From positions 1 to 64,000 of the forward strand of contig JAJNNY010000078.1 in assembly GCA_022453515.1 (NCBI GenBank): DNA of 64,000 nt. Direction: 5' to 3'. Source of the DNA: Astrocystis sublimbata. Lineage: Eukaryota > Ascomycota > Sordariomycetes > Xylariales > Xylariaceae. The translations under genes and the position numbers were made by a program. This document shows, in pieces, positions 37,902 through 50,514 of this stretch (the first letter of the stretch is position 1; the number at the start of each line of letters is the position of its first letter). A model generated the notes under the pieces. The model ran no database searches. It was not told the DNA's origin and saw nothing but the letters and a program-made list of their open reading frames with translations.

Positions 37902-40614
37902 TTAGCGAGCCACCACCGGCGCGCGTGGACCCAAGCTACTCTGGCTGCTATGGGCCGAAGGTTCCGAGCCTAGATTTGTAGAATCACCACTCCCCGCGCT
38001 GGCGCTCGCACTACCGGTCAGACTTCGTACCGCTTTTACGTTGGGTGGTTTGAGAGTGCTCACCCCGACTCGTTGTTCAACTTGTTGTGGCGCTACCGTG
38101 TTTCCTTGGCCGGGAGGGTATCGAGGAACAGGCTGCTGCATCCCGCTGGGTGGGGAAGGCCGCCCATTTCCACCTCGCATCGAAGGTGTGTACGGGTTTC
38201 CTGGCGATTGACTTATCCGACGGGGGTAAGCACCATTCATCCCAGCACCATTCATCCCCGACCCGTTCTGCAGCTCCTGTAGGTGCGACGCTGTCAAGGA
38301 ATTCGATCTCGATCCGGCATGCATCTGACCCCGGTCGACATTACCGTACCGGTTAGAGGAGTAGCTCATCATCGGGTCGTCGAGGATATTGTCATGCAGG
38401 TTCGGGATGGAGTCCATGATTTGGCTTGAGCGGTTCCTGCCAAAATTAGGCCGGAAACGGCTACCCCGGGATGGCATACCGTTTTCGCGGCCGTTGAGGT
38501 GATTGTTTCGCACGTCGCTCTGCTTCGGGGGTGGCTTTGAGCGGTTCTTCCTGGACGTGACGCTCATCATGTCGAAGTTGTCGGGGTCAATCATGGGAAC
38601 TGGCGGGCCGGTGGTGTCGAAGTAATCGTCCTCCTCATCATCCTCATCGTACATGCCAGCCCCATTCCGCATCGGCGGTGCACGCCTTCGTGGTCCGGGT
38701 GCGCCGCCGCCATGTCCACCTCGTCGCATTCGCATCTCCTGCTCCCGAAGTTCTATCTCGCGTTGGCGTAGTTGGAACTCCCTCTCTCGTAGACCCTGCT
38801 CAGACATCTCACCGGGGAACCCATTACTGTTAGTCCCATCTGCGTCGTCATAGACCACTAGATGGCTGAACTCTCCCAAGTCATTGTCCTCGAACGATCC
38901 GCGCCTTGAGGGCTGTCTAGGGGGACGGTACCCATTAGGCGCGCCGTTCATCGAGGGGCGTTGTCCGTTCGGAGGACCACCGTTGGATGGGTTGCGCATG
39001 CTAGGCGGTGGCCCGAAGTTGGTGGAGTTTCTGGGCCGAGGTCGAGGCATCCCGTTTCCATTGGGCATGGGACCGTTGGGCATAGGACGAGGAGGCCCCC
39101 CGTTTGACATCCGAGGCATCGGTGACGAGGATGATGGTGAGATGGAGGCAGGAGGCAGCCCATTGACCTCCTTTGGTCTGCTCTGATTCACCGTATTGAG
39201 GTTTGAAAAAATGGCGTACAAGGTTTCGATGCGAGGCAACTTCAAGCCTAGTCTCTCTGCAAGTTTGATCGGGGAACCGAGAAATGTCTCCACTTCCATC
39301 GGTCGTCTGGCCATGTAGTCTTGCCACATAATGCTGGTGGCGTCGGTAGGTTGAGTCAGTTCCTGAATTGTTTTCTCTTTGAAGTCGGCGCCTAGTGTAC
39401 ACCCCTCGGCCTCTGCCAGGGTCATTAGCTCATCCATCACACCGGTCACCATTTCCCTAACACCGGGCTTCTGCAGAAGCGCCGCATGCGAAGGTGTTTC
39501 GAATATGACACTAGCAGGGTGAAACGCAATAGGCCTGGTAAAGTCAGCGAGTAGCCATCGCAGTGATCGGTGATAGCACTTACCCAATAACACGCTGGAA
39601 TTGTTGCTGGCGAATGTTCTTCGATACTTTGCAATCCACCTGGCCCGTACTTAACGTCATCGCGAGAGCTTCGGCCATATCTTCCTGGATCGCCAGGGGA
39701 ATGCTGTCGTTTCTGTTTGCTGGTCCAACCCAAATTTCGGTGGAGCCGCTGTGCTCAAACTCGCTCGCTCCCAGTTGCGAGATCTCGGCATTGGAAACTA
39801 GGGACAATACAACGTTCGTTGGGAACCGTTCCTCGAGGGCGGCTTCTACGCCAAGTGTATGTGTTGTATTGACTAAGATGCAGGTATGCTGAGGTGTAAC
39901 GACAGATTCGATGACCGAGGCGATATCGTAAACGTCGGGGAGGGCCTTGATGCAGAGGATAACATAGTCGTAGGCGCCACCGTTGTTCTGCATGGCTTCT
40001 TCAGGTGTCCGGACAACTGTGAATGGGGTAAACGTTAATGACGCGCACTCGAAAGTTAATTTAGGGGTTGTTCGCTTTAAAGTTCATCAAAACATGAGAA
40101 CATACCGTGACGCGGCTTGAACCGCTCGTTTCCGAACCTCGCAGATCTATACATAGAATTAGACTCATCATGGGAAAAAGGGTCCTCCCCGCCAAAGCTT
40201 ACTTGAACGATATGCCATATTGATAAACACTCTCGAAGCCTGATTTCCACACAAGAGTCACATCGCAGGCATTCGTAGCCTGCAGCCTCCACGAGAGGAA
40301 AGCGGAAACAGCATTTCCTCCCACTGTACACGCTTGTATTAGCTCTGTGTCATCCATGACGACTGCTTGCGCGAATAGCGGGGACCGTTGTAGATGATTA
40401 TCAAGCCCACCCTAAGATTGATAGGGCGAAGGGTGTATGATTTGGGCGATGCGTTGACTTAGAGAAGCATCATAACAGGAACACACGTGTGTTTCCTGAA
40501 TGGTCGCACCGATGCGAAAGGCAGGAGGGCTTTCTTTAAAGGACGGGAGGGAAGCGACAGCAAGGGTCAGAACGTACCAGAGAGGATCTTTAGACGTGGC
40601 GCTACGGGAGCCAT
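37902..40614 (-). CDS. ketopantoate reductase-like protein, long disordered tail
   Basis: A five-exon minus-strand gene: 40614-40578, 40323-40203, 40146-40106, 40016-39584 and 39534-37902, giving 754 residues. The short first exon (MAPVAPRLKILS) joins across a 254-base intron to VGGNAVSAFLSWRLQ, completing the Rossmann strand and glycine turn of the ketopantoate reductase (ApbA/PanE) fold. DYVILCIKA, NAEI and SGSTEIWVG follow, and the C-terminal helical domain contains RPIAFHPASV and EAEGCTLGADF. Residues from about 350 on are low-complexity: Pro, Gly, Asn and Arg rich, with a REFQLRQREIELREQEMRMRR coiled-coil stretch near the middle. The length is over twice that of a PanE enzyme. It resembles fungal proteins annotated as meiotically upregulated Mug72-like. 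Pantothenate synthesis is not assured, and a scaffold or regulatory role is possible. Confidence 0.82.
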
Positions 40615-43600
40615 GGTGAGTGGTCAGCGGACGCTGGGAAGGGATTAATCTCGCGGCGATGCTTATGGGCGAGTACAAAGCGTCGGGGTGGCCAAGGTAG
40701 CCGGGAGGCCTGTACGACGGTTTGCTCGACCCAGTGACGACGACGCGGGTGCAACGGCCCCAACTAATTGCGTGCAGTCCTTGGGAGGCGCCGAGGGCCA
40801 GCCAGTCTCTGAGGGACAGAGAATTACGAGATCTCGCACTTTCGACAGCCCACTGCAATCGATCGAGAAATGACGAAAATTAGGATGCAGATCCGGGTTC
40901 TCGACAGGTGCCTCGACGGCCAATTCACAACTGCCGCTGGAAGGGAGGCAGGGCAGAGATCGGTGATTGGACAGGCCCGGGTTTTTGAGTCCGAAATGGG
41001 GTTACACTCAGGAGCAGGTCAAGATACCAAGATACCGAGCCTATGGATGGACAAAGGTTCTCGACAAGACAAGCTCAATGGCGACTATTATTGGAACAAC
41101 GGCGTGCGGCGATGGCGGCGGGTGCGACAAGGCCAGCTAGGGAGACTGCAACAAGCGAAGGGGAGGCAGCTGAAAGATAAGAGTCGAGCAAGAGGGACGA
41201 GGAAGTGAATCGAGCCAAAGCGAGGCAGACAAGCATGAGGCGAGAACTGCGGTTTGGGTGGGATGATGGGTATTGGTAGATATGGTAGGTACAGCTGTAC
41301 GGGCTCGACGGGTACAGTGGCTAGGTGGTGTAGCGTTGCCGGTGCAGGCTGTAGGCTGTGCGTGCGAGTGTGTGCGAGTGTGTCAAGGGCGGCCTGGGCG
41401 GCGAGCGGCGGGTAGCTCTGGTTTTAGCTAGCGGGCGTCTATACTGCAAAGGGCGTCGATCGGTATTACAAGCTAGGCGATGAAGGGCTACGATACGATC
41501 GCTGTCGTGCTCAACGTCGTGGTCGCGCGCTGCTGGGGTGTGTCTGTCGTATGCTACCACGGACGGCACAGAGACGGGACAGCCAAAAGAGAGACCAAGA
41601 GAGGACAAAAAGAGAGAGTAACGAACGGACACGACAACAAGAACAGCAACAGCAACTCTCAACTCAGAAGCCCATGGGGGGGAGAGGGCGATGGAGAAGG
41701 AGAAGTGGATGGGGGAATGGGGGGTGGGTTGAGTTTGTTGTGGAGAGGTGGCAGACAACGTTGTCGGGTCTGACAGCCGGAGCAGGATGCTGTAAGTACA
41801 AGGCTCTTCTACAGCAGAGGAGGAAGGGAGCGAGAGGATCGTTTGAGGAGGGAGAAGGAAAGAGCAGGTGCAGCAGGCCCGCGTGCTATCTACATTCTAC
41901 ATAGTACCACTTTCTTCGACTACTACTCCCACACTAACAACTACAGGAACTTGGTACATCAAGCACACTCTTCATGACTGTGATTAGGTCGTGTGTGGTT
42001 GGTGCAAGTATGTAACTTGTAAGTACATCATGGATGGATACAGCAAGCAGCATGGACAGGACAGCGGCATGCACAACCGCATGGCCACATACAGTACGCC
42101 CCGCACATTGCGTTCTCTGGGTCGCCAGCCGAGCCAGCCTGCCAGGTTCACGTCAGTCAGGCCGATTGGTTTAGGTACCTAGCCTAAGGGGGAGACAGAG
42201 GGAGTACGACGAGTACGAGAAGCGCGGTACCCAACTGGCATATCTAGCGCTCTAGGCATGTCTATCCGTCCCTGTACTATCACCCCCAGTAGGGCCGCTG
42301 TTTTCCGCTAAAACAAACAAACACAAGGCTGGCGTGGAAGAGCCGGAGTGGAAGTGGTACCGGTAGCCCAAGACAGACAGATAGACGGACAATGACGGCT
42401 GCGGTGACTGGAGTAGGCAACTGATGTACGGAGTACATGCACCCAATCTGCAAGGTCCAGGTGCGTACCGGCTACCAAAATAGCAACACAGCATCTCGAC
42501 TAGAGATCCTAAAGGTGTGGCTGATTTATCATGTACACGTGTGGCACCTGGACAGCCAGCAGTCGCGCACATGACACTGTGTTCCCGAACGAGCAGCATG
42601 GCATGCCAGGCCGTGCCATGCCTTCGGCAGAGACTCTGTCTTGCCGAGAGGCAGCACCTTGGGCAATGCAGTGGGAACTACCTTATTTCGCTGCAATCAT
42701 GAATTAAGCTTCATCATGTGGGCATCCTGTCAAGCAGCAACTTTGCCAAGTTTTGAGTATACCAACCAAGGGACCTTACGAGACACTCGGAGACAATGAG
42801 CGACATTTTCAACAGAACCTTTCAACAAGGGATAACAAGACAACTTTAGACGGTGTCGCTCGGGAATTCCCATGGAACTAACACTGTATCTGGATCTGGT
42901 GTACTTGCACGCGACGATGTGTGGCTGAGCATGTGCCGAACACTCCATGTCCACGCAGTAGAGCAGCCCGTATCGACAATGTATCCTCTACTTACAGAAG
43001 CAACGTACAGTGCTGTTACCGTAAGGTAGCAAAGGCGCATGTGCCCAACTCCGTCGACGGGCAGGGATTTTTGCAAACAACCAGCTTAGTCTCTACTAGG
43101 TATAATTAAAGTTGCAACGGCTTTACCGCAGCAGGGATCCAGTTCAACGAGTTAAGATGAAAAAGTCAAAGGCTGATGGGCGAGCTTGATAACGAAAATG
43201 GCCGAATGGGGTAGGTCAGCATCGAGATAGGGTGGTAAGACACGGGCATTATATCAATTATATCAATAGAGCAGATCCCACAACATGTCTCGTAAGGGCC
43301 CTGCATGTGGTCAGTAGACGGATGCAAGCTGGACGGGAAAGCATGCGATGCGATTCCCGTGCGATGCACCTTACTGGGCCGAGCGCTCTTAAATCCGGCA
43401 GGATCGCAATTTCATGAAACAAAGGGGCCAAGTAAGCTTCCAGCACATATCAAGCAAGCACCGCGTACAATCTTGCTAACACATCCGTACCTTGCAGGAA
43501 AGGGCGCCACAACCTTAGTAGCAGAACGCACAACGCAGAACCGCGACCGAACGTTGTGCAACCACCGGGTCTCGCAACCGTCAGCTTCTCCGATGCAGTG

Positions 43601-46600
43601 TGCCCGGGGGCAGGCAGATATGGGCAGCGGCGATGGTGCAACTGTGACCGGCAACTGCCATGACCGGCCAGTAGTTATGTAAATACAGGATATCTACTCT
43701 CGCCCCTCTACGTTACCTCTCCTTCAAGGCTCTGCGTTACCTACAGGCTACCGAGTGCGAGCCGACTTTGACGAAAATGCAACCTGAGCTAAAAATGAAC
43801 ATACCTTGATGCCTGCATCATGCCACACGCGCTAGCGGTGCCCCGCGAGGCCTTGTCTGGCCTAGTCGATCGCGGATGGTACCTGTGCGGATGTAGTAAT
43901 GATAAGTCGAAACAAATCTTTCCCATTGAGAATAGGATACGGAGGCTGATGTAAATCCTCTTGTCGATGAATATCTCATAACTGTGGGTGTATGGATGAG
44001 TTGAACTTCGAATTAGGAAACACCAACGTAATTCACCTAACATTGCAGAGCTGCTGCTGCCGACCTCATGAGGTATTATTCATCCAGGCCAGAACAACGG
44101 TCATGGTTACGTTGTTTGAATCTACAGGCAGGCACTACCGTGACTATCTAGTGGAAGACAGCATCGCTATTGTGGACTTTGAGCTCGTGTACGAGTATGT
44201 GTTTACCTTGTTGAAAATCACTTTCGTGATGTTTTTTTGTATCCATTTGTTTCCTGGTGGCTATGCAATCATGCGTAGATACACAGTGTGAAATGTTTCG
44301 TATTGGTTCGCAGGCATGCGATGTCATATATCGAGCATTTATTAGAATGACGTTGTTCGGGGCTGATCATTGACTCTATCCAAAAATCGCCTTCACAAAC
44401 AGCAGCCTTCTCGACAGCACAGCCCAGTCTCAAATACCAGCCGATTCGCCTGTCCTTCGGGACTCGAAATGCGGACCCCTCATGAATTTTGTTTTTCTCT
44501 ACTACGGTTGTATTTTGCAGGATGGATGATCAGACCAGTATCGACACAAGGTGGCGAAACATCTGGGTCTCCATATTTTGTTCCCACAACATCGCTACCA
44601 TCAGCACTAAACTGAGTCTAGATGCATCTTGGCGGAGAGGGAGAGCTTCTCCACGTACCTGTACTGCATGTCGGGAGAGCAAGACAGGGAAGTGATACGA
44701 GACTTCTGCAAAGTCCAAGGCCGCGTGAGGCAACGCGAAGGTCGCATGGCTTTTCTGGCATGCCAACAACCCAGAAAACCTGTCGGAACGCCTGGCAAAA
44801 TCGCCTGAAATAATGAATCAAAAATGACCGTTCGAGCATGCTGCATACCACGGCTCGCCACGGTAGCGGAACGCGACAAGCCAAAATATGAATATGCAAG
44901 GTTGTTTGTCTCACACCGACACAGCATATGCTGTACCACAGGTGGCGCGCCGTACCTTAGACATTGGGAAAAACCGACTTCTTGGCGCGCCTACTCGTAC
45001 GCACACTTTTTCCTCATTTATCGCTCGTGAAGAACTCTGGGTTTTCTCACACCGAGGGACATCGCGGCTAGACAACCCCCATTTTCATCTCAGACCCCGT
45101 CCATCAATCATCACTGATGGCGAATCATGCTGCGAAGCTGGGGACCGTATCACGTCGTCGCTGCCCGGGATAACCATGAAAGATAGCGGCAAGCCTGTCC
45201 TGTCTGTAAAGTTCGTCGAATCTAAAAGCTGACATGCAGATCCGACGCGTAAAAATGATCATGTTGATGGAACCATGACAGCCTTCGCGATGTGCCATCA
45301 TCATACGTGAGGGAGCCTGCAACATTGTGCCGTGCTCGCAGTCGGCAGCCGAACATATGTATAAATTCTTCTACTCCAAGTCGTCAATATTTGCACACAT
45401 GCGCCACATGTCCACGGCTCCCTGGGATGAATACGAATTTGACAGCTACTCGTAGTTCATCCACTGTCCGGTTGGCACTTAGGCGTCGAGGGCTGATCCT
45501 GCTATGATCCGATCGTGCAGTACCGGTACCGTACAGCTGTTGCTGTGGGCTGGCACGATCCGGAAGGCCGGAGGTACGATAGATTGCTAGGTGCAGGGAT
45601 GAGCTCATGCGACCCAGAAAACTTGGAAAACGAAATTAATAGTTGACGCGACGCCAAGTTGTCGACCCATTAAACCGCTGCGATGCACAGGAAGCCTTGA
45701 TGGGATTAGGCAGCCATCAATGGCCTACCTAGGTAAGGACGAACCTCGAAAGGGAAGCCTAAGGTCAGACAGACAAATCCATTGGCATTCGGCATTCGGG
45801 GCCTGCTTACAAACGTGGACAGTGGACACATAGCCTGAGACGCGAATTTTGTGTTATTGTTGATGATGGCAAAAATTTAGAGACACTAAGAGGCAGGCCA
45901 CAGCGCCTTCAAACTGCGCTATAAACTGACCCGTCCCCTCGACCGCTAATTGGCATCGATGCCAAGACTCGCCGCTCAGGTATGACGTATGGTATTTCCT
46001 GAGTGTTGCAGACTATCGAACTGTCTAGGGCTCGCCTAGCTAGGCTAGGTATTTCAAACCAGCCGGCGTTGGATCGTCAATTCGATATCAACGTTTTGAT
46101 ATGGGGAAAATTGACGTGGAGCTTGTAACGTCGTTGCATCCCCCAAGATTTCCCGCAACCCGCCACCCGCAGCCCAGCCCAGCCCAGCAAGTACTTGCGT
46201 GTAGGTCACAACGTCACAACATATCATGTCGGCGGAGGGTAACGTCCTATGCATACATACGTGTCTCACGCAACGAGCCTTGGCCACATTCGTTATACCA
46301 ATTGGCCTGTCATGGTTGGCGCATCATATACCGGTTCCGTATGGGCTGTGAATATCCATGCCCGTAAGTTCAGGCGAAGGAAGCGGATGGACTGGGTCTA
46401 TTCGATTTGCATTGTCGAGATCGTCCCCAATGTACACGTGTACGTGGATGGAGAGTTCCGTCGCGATGGGATGCCAAAGGTCGACATTCACGCTACCTGC
46501 TCGGGCTAGGTACTCGCGCTACGACTAGGCAAGGCTCTAAGCGACTATACCCGTTCATGGCGAATTCACTATCACAAGACAAGTCAGTCCAGCGAGCGAT

Positions 46601-49085
46601 ATATCGCATCGCTTAGACCTGGTATCTTAGGTAAGATAGCTATCTCTGAGATAGTCGAGACGGGCAGTTCGCAATTCGTCGCGCTGATACGCTACTGTAG
46701 GTACCAACAAGCCTCAAGGACCGGGGGTGTGCCTTGAAATCGACTTCTCTTTGCCATGGGGCAGAACAAGATTCCCATCTTTTAGTCCCGCCCTGGACCG
46801 TATCCATCCTTCCTCGCCGCTACAACTCCAGCCCGCGTATGATAGGCCTCAGTTGGCAAGGCATCCAACCACATCGGGGCATAGTCTCCTGTTGGCTGTC
46901 CAAGTTGCGCAGTCATGCTTTGTAAACGCTGATCCTACGGGACATCTCTGACCTCTCGTCGAAATTATCCTCGCATTATGCACATCGAAACCGGCAGTAT
47001 ATCCTCAATCAGGCTGCTGCCTCGGTCCTTCTCATCTTCGACAACTCGTCGCTAAATGAAGACTTCAAGGTAAATTCGTCTCGAGCAACCCATGTAGTAC
47101 GGGACAAATCTTCCGCTCCAATGAGGTTCCCCACAACCTAGGTTATATGATGGTTCATTAATGGTTCTAGCGGCAACCGAAATCTCCTGCGCTAGCTCAC
47201 CCTCGTCAGGAACCCGATGGTTGTCATCGACGATCGCGAGGCGCCTTGCGCACAGATCCAAACCTCTGGGTGCTGATGCTCAATTCCCCTATGCAGGGGT
47301 TAGCCGCGATATTCAACGTCTCAACAGACGACTTGACTTAAACAACCACTGACACCGAGGAGCTGGCTATACTCCAATGCACAATAACCATCCCCGGCGA
47401 TAAAAGGTGTATGCAGTCCGTCACAGACATGTAACCCCGGAGATTATGCCACCAACACCTTCACGCCTGCATCCGCAGATGAAGCAAGACATGCAGGAGG
47501 ATCATGGCTCTCTCGAATGAGAGGCTCTGCCTTCGGCCGCGGCTCGGCGACCGTTGCAATTGGGCAATTGGAAATTTCAACACCAACAATTGTCGATGAG
47601 CTTTCTCGAGGGGAAAGTCGTACGATGTCTTCGCAACACTTACCCTGCACGAAGCCGACTAGGCAAAATTGTAAATAGGCCGGGGCCCACATGGTGGTGA
47701 TGGTGATGGTTGTTAGGCGCTTCTAGGCTGTGTTGCTAGAACCATCCATCCCCGCGTGAGGCTGGCTGCTTGAAGCCCGAGAATGGGTAAGGGCTCACGA
47801 TCCGGCTCCTGGCGACGATAGTTACCTACCTACGGTTCCCTCGGGGCTACTAAGCAGGCTAAAAGGTTCTATTATCGTCCTGCCTTGTTTCACAATCTCC
47901 GCAAGTGCAGCTCACTACCAGACCAGTATATTATTACCCGCTTCCTATATTTGGGAGATTCGGTAATTTGTTACAGATGGACAATCAAAGAAAGCTACCT
48001 ACTCATGGTTTTTTTGCTTTGGGTGTTTTCTCCAGTCCCTGCATTGGAGCTATCTGTCAATATCGTCGTGAGTACTAGGTCAACCCATGAAGACAATTGA
48101 TGGCAACACTCTCGCGGTGACTTGACGTGCATGCGTGCTGTGTGGTATATGTTCGATGTAACGCTGTAGGCAATAGTTTGTGGTTTGTAGTTTCAGATTT
48201 AGTACATATGCAAGACCCGACATTTTGGGTCTACTCCGATGCTTAACAAACATCAGTCACGGAGTACTCGCACCTTGTTTGCCCCAAGGGCACGATGGCA
48301 ATCAACATAACACACCAGCTCTCTCCCGACTCGACTAGGGCAGCATCGTTATTGTAATTATTGATACCTACCGATGGCAAATAAACGGTAAAACTCTTGA
48401 GATTGGTCATTAGTCTGTCTCAGACATTGGGGAGTCCTATGTTTGCTCAAGATGAAGATGGACATCATTTGCCAATTGTTGCTACAGTGTCTTGTTCGTA
48501 GCATGGTGGATGGGCCTGTTTTCACTCAACTATTCTATCTTCCTTGTCCGGCCGATCAAGTCGTCTATGCAAGTTGGACGCCTCGCTTAAGCACACAGGA
48601 AGACGAGGTCTCTCACTGTCCCTTTGCGTCGTCGATATTTATATGAGGTACTTAATATTAGAGAAAAGTACCAGGCACCATAAAGTTGTCAATGAAAACT
48701 CTCACTTCGAAAGGACCCTCACAAGTATCGAAATCGCTCGCTTTTTGATATCGACCTACATCTCTCCTGTTACACATACAATTTGTTCCGGCATGGAGAT
48801 ACTAAGTTTAATCAGTCTACAGAGACACACAATAATATATTTGAATTCGCCTTGGTCCCGTAATTGACATGAGACTACTTGTTTGTCTCGACGCTCAAGA
48901 GTATACATGATGCTCCGATCTGATTGGGTCAAGATATCAAGCACAACAATTGTTTGATCACCATCAGTGTTGATCTTGTTTTCAAGGCAGCTAATGTTAT
49001 GCATATTGTAATCATATGTTAGTTTTTATGTCTAGCATAATATATAACAGAAAAGGGATGGAAGCAAAAGAAGAACAAAAGAATT
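40615..49085. other. 8.5-kb gene desert
   Basis: I could not support any complete gene here. Base composition is near that of genic DNA, so this is not AT-rich RIP-type sequence. The best coding-like stretch is on the plus strand around 46936-47071, reading DLSSKLSSHYAHRN...QAAASVLLIFDNSSLNEDFK and ending at GTAAAT. Another short coherent stretch lies near 47277-47351 (FPYAGVSRDIQRLNRRL). They may be exons of a decayed gene. Elsewhere frames are short and overlap on both strands. Confidence 0.45.
46936..47351 (+). pseudogene. possible decayed gene fragments
   Basis: Two short coding-like stretches lie about 200 bases apart (near 46936-47071 and 47277-47351), in frames broken by stops and with no start. 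The first has a balanced, protein-like make-up and ends at a possible donor. I recognise no domain. Confidence 0.25.
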
Positions 49086-49183
49086 TGGCCGTCGAAGGAA
49101 TCGAACCCCCGGGACCCAACGCGCTAAGTAATGATATTTTTCGCTGGATAACAATACTGCCCGCTAGGCCAACCAGTCCGGCC
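49086..49183 (-). tRNA. tRNA-like sequence, probably degenerate
   Basis: The minus strand has a clear B-box and T arm (GGGGG, TTCGATT loop, CCTTC) and a 3' acceptor strand GACGGCC followed by A. The 5' end GGCCG pairs with the last five acceptor bases, but acceptor positions 6 and 7 do not pair. An A-box-like TGGCCTAGCGGG starts a few bases too far in. The anticodon region is replaced by an imperfect hairpin of about 11 pairs (AGTATTGTTAT with ATATCATTACT). I cannot name an anticodon. It is either a decayed tRNA or an unusual intron-bearing one. Confidence 0.45.
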
Positions 49184-49571
49184 TTTGGTTGTGTTCTTGG
49201 GAGCCTGTAGGGTAATTTGGTATATAAAGTTGGTGTATTTATGTTCATGTGTGCAGGCAAAGTGATGTATACGAATAGGCGCTAGATCTTTGTAACGCAA
49301 AAAGCCCCTGGGCAATCTCGGTACAGATAAACTTTAACTTGCTTTGACACATCTGATGACGCATAACCGCTATCAGCTGAGTATGGCAAAGTTGATTAAG
49401 GCTCAAGAAAACAAGTCACCCTATGGAGAAGACTGCCTTCGTCCCCGATGCCTAGGCAATAGGGGAATTTGTATTAGTTTTCTTCATACTGGGTATGATG
49501 CTGCTGGTCCCAGCTTGCAACAGACAAACAAAGATAGAGAAAGCAAGCATTGACGCAGAAAGCAGCGAAGA
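49184..49571. other. intergenic, no gene seen
   Basis: A short spacer between the tRNA-like sequence and the partial gene at 49572. Nothing recognisable. Confidence 0.5.
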
Positions 49572-50268
49572 TTAGACATCATAAGGCGACTTCACACTTC
49601 GCCAATCACCAGGGTCATTCTCTCGCCCGGTTCCTCTACGATTAGCCCTTTGCTCCTCGCAATACTCCTCCCACCACCCCGTGACCGCGACCCGGCTATA
49701 CAGCGACGTCGGCGGCCCATCTCCATCCCCAGACAGATCCAATATATGGTCGCAGTACATCCACACGCTCTCGACATTATATGGAAGCAATAGCCTCTTG
49801 TCCTTGCGTGCCACAATCACGGTGTCATCGTGAGATGCCCAATGGGGTGGAGCAAAGCTAGACGATGGATCAATATTCATATACGTCGAGGTCGGGTCTG
49901 TATCCGGCAACGATGCCAACGCGATGGGACACCAGAGGGATCTCGATGAGTCGTAGTACGGGGGCCACGTCTAGAGAGACGATGACATGGTCCGTGGGGG
50001 CAGTAGTGACGGATCATATGGGGGTATCACAGCCTTTCCGCTTCATAGCGACTTCGACGGCTTGAACAGTGTCTGAGACACCTGAAGTCGCTCAAGGAAC
50101 ATCTGTTACTGACTGCGATGTGTTTGGGACCGGCGCTGAGGTATTGACTGTTCGGGTTGGCAAAAGGGGTAATTCCTGGGACGCTGCGATGTCTAGTGTC
50201 ATCGCACTTCCTTCATAGCATAAACGCAGATGATACCAACCAGTGGCAGCTTGACTGGACTGGCACAT
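49572..50268 (-). CDS. conserved fungal hypothetical protein, model uncertain
   Basis: The reliable part is the last exon, from an acceptor near 49969 down to the stop at 49572: TWPPYYDSSRSLWCPIALA, then FAPPHWASHDDTVIVARKDKRLLLPYNVESVWMYCDHILDL, then SLYSRVAVTGWWEEYCEEQ. It reads as genuine protein, and an in-frame TAG at its upstream edge coincides with a good acceptor (CTCTCTAG). A candidate first exon starts at an ATG at 50268 (MCQSSQAATGWYHLRL) and ends at a GTAACA donor near 50113, in matching phase. The joined product would be about 185 residues. I recognise no function. The neighbouring transposon begins about 150 bases from the proposed start. Confidence 0.45.
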
Positions 50269-50415
50269 AAGGGACAATTAGCATATATGTATCTGTAATC
50301 ACGCACTGTCACCATCATTGAACCTGTGAGTATGTGTACATGAGAGGAATGGACCAAACAACTAATACTTCTGCAACATAAATATCTTTCACAAGACTTT
50401 TAAGTATTAAGGATA

Positions 50416-50474
50416 ACGTCATCCACAAGCCATTGTCGCACCCAAGCCATTGTCGCACTTTTCAACCACTTCAA
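50416..50474 (+). repeat. left terminal inverted repeat, internally duplicated
   Basis: The segment matches the complement of 51479-51512 but contains an extra 17-base copy of CCAAGCCATTGTCGCAC. After the extra copy both ends share the inner TTTTCAAC. Confidence 0.9.
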
Positions 50475-50514
50475 ACTTTCTATATTGACTTATAAATATC
50501 TTACCAATCACAAC

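Noticed and set aside
44489..44695. A frame ending CTACRESKTGK, like the start of a zinc cluster
   Set aside because: Only two of six cysteines are present, a stop follows at once, and no splice signal leads to the rest of a cluster.
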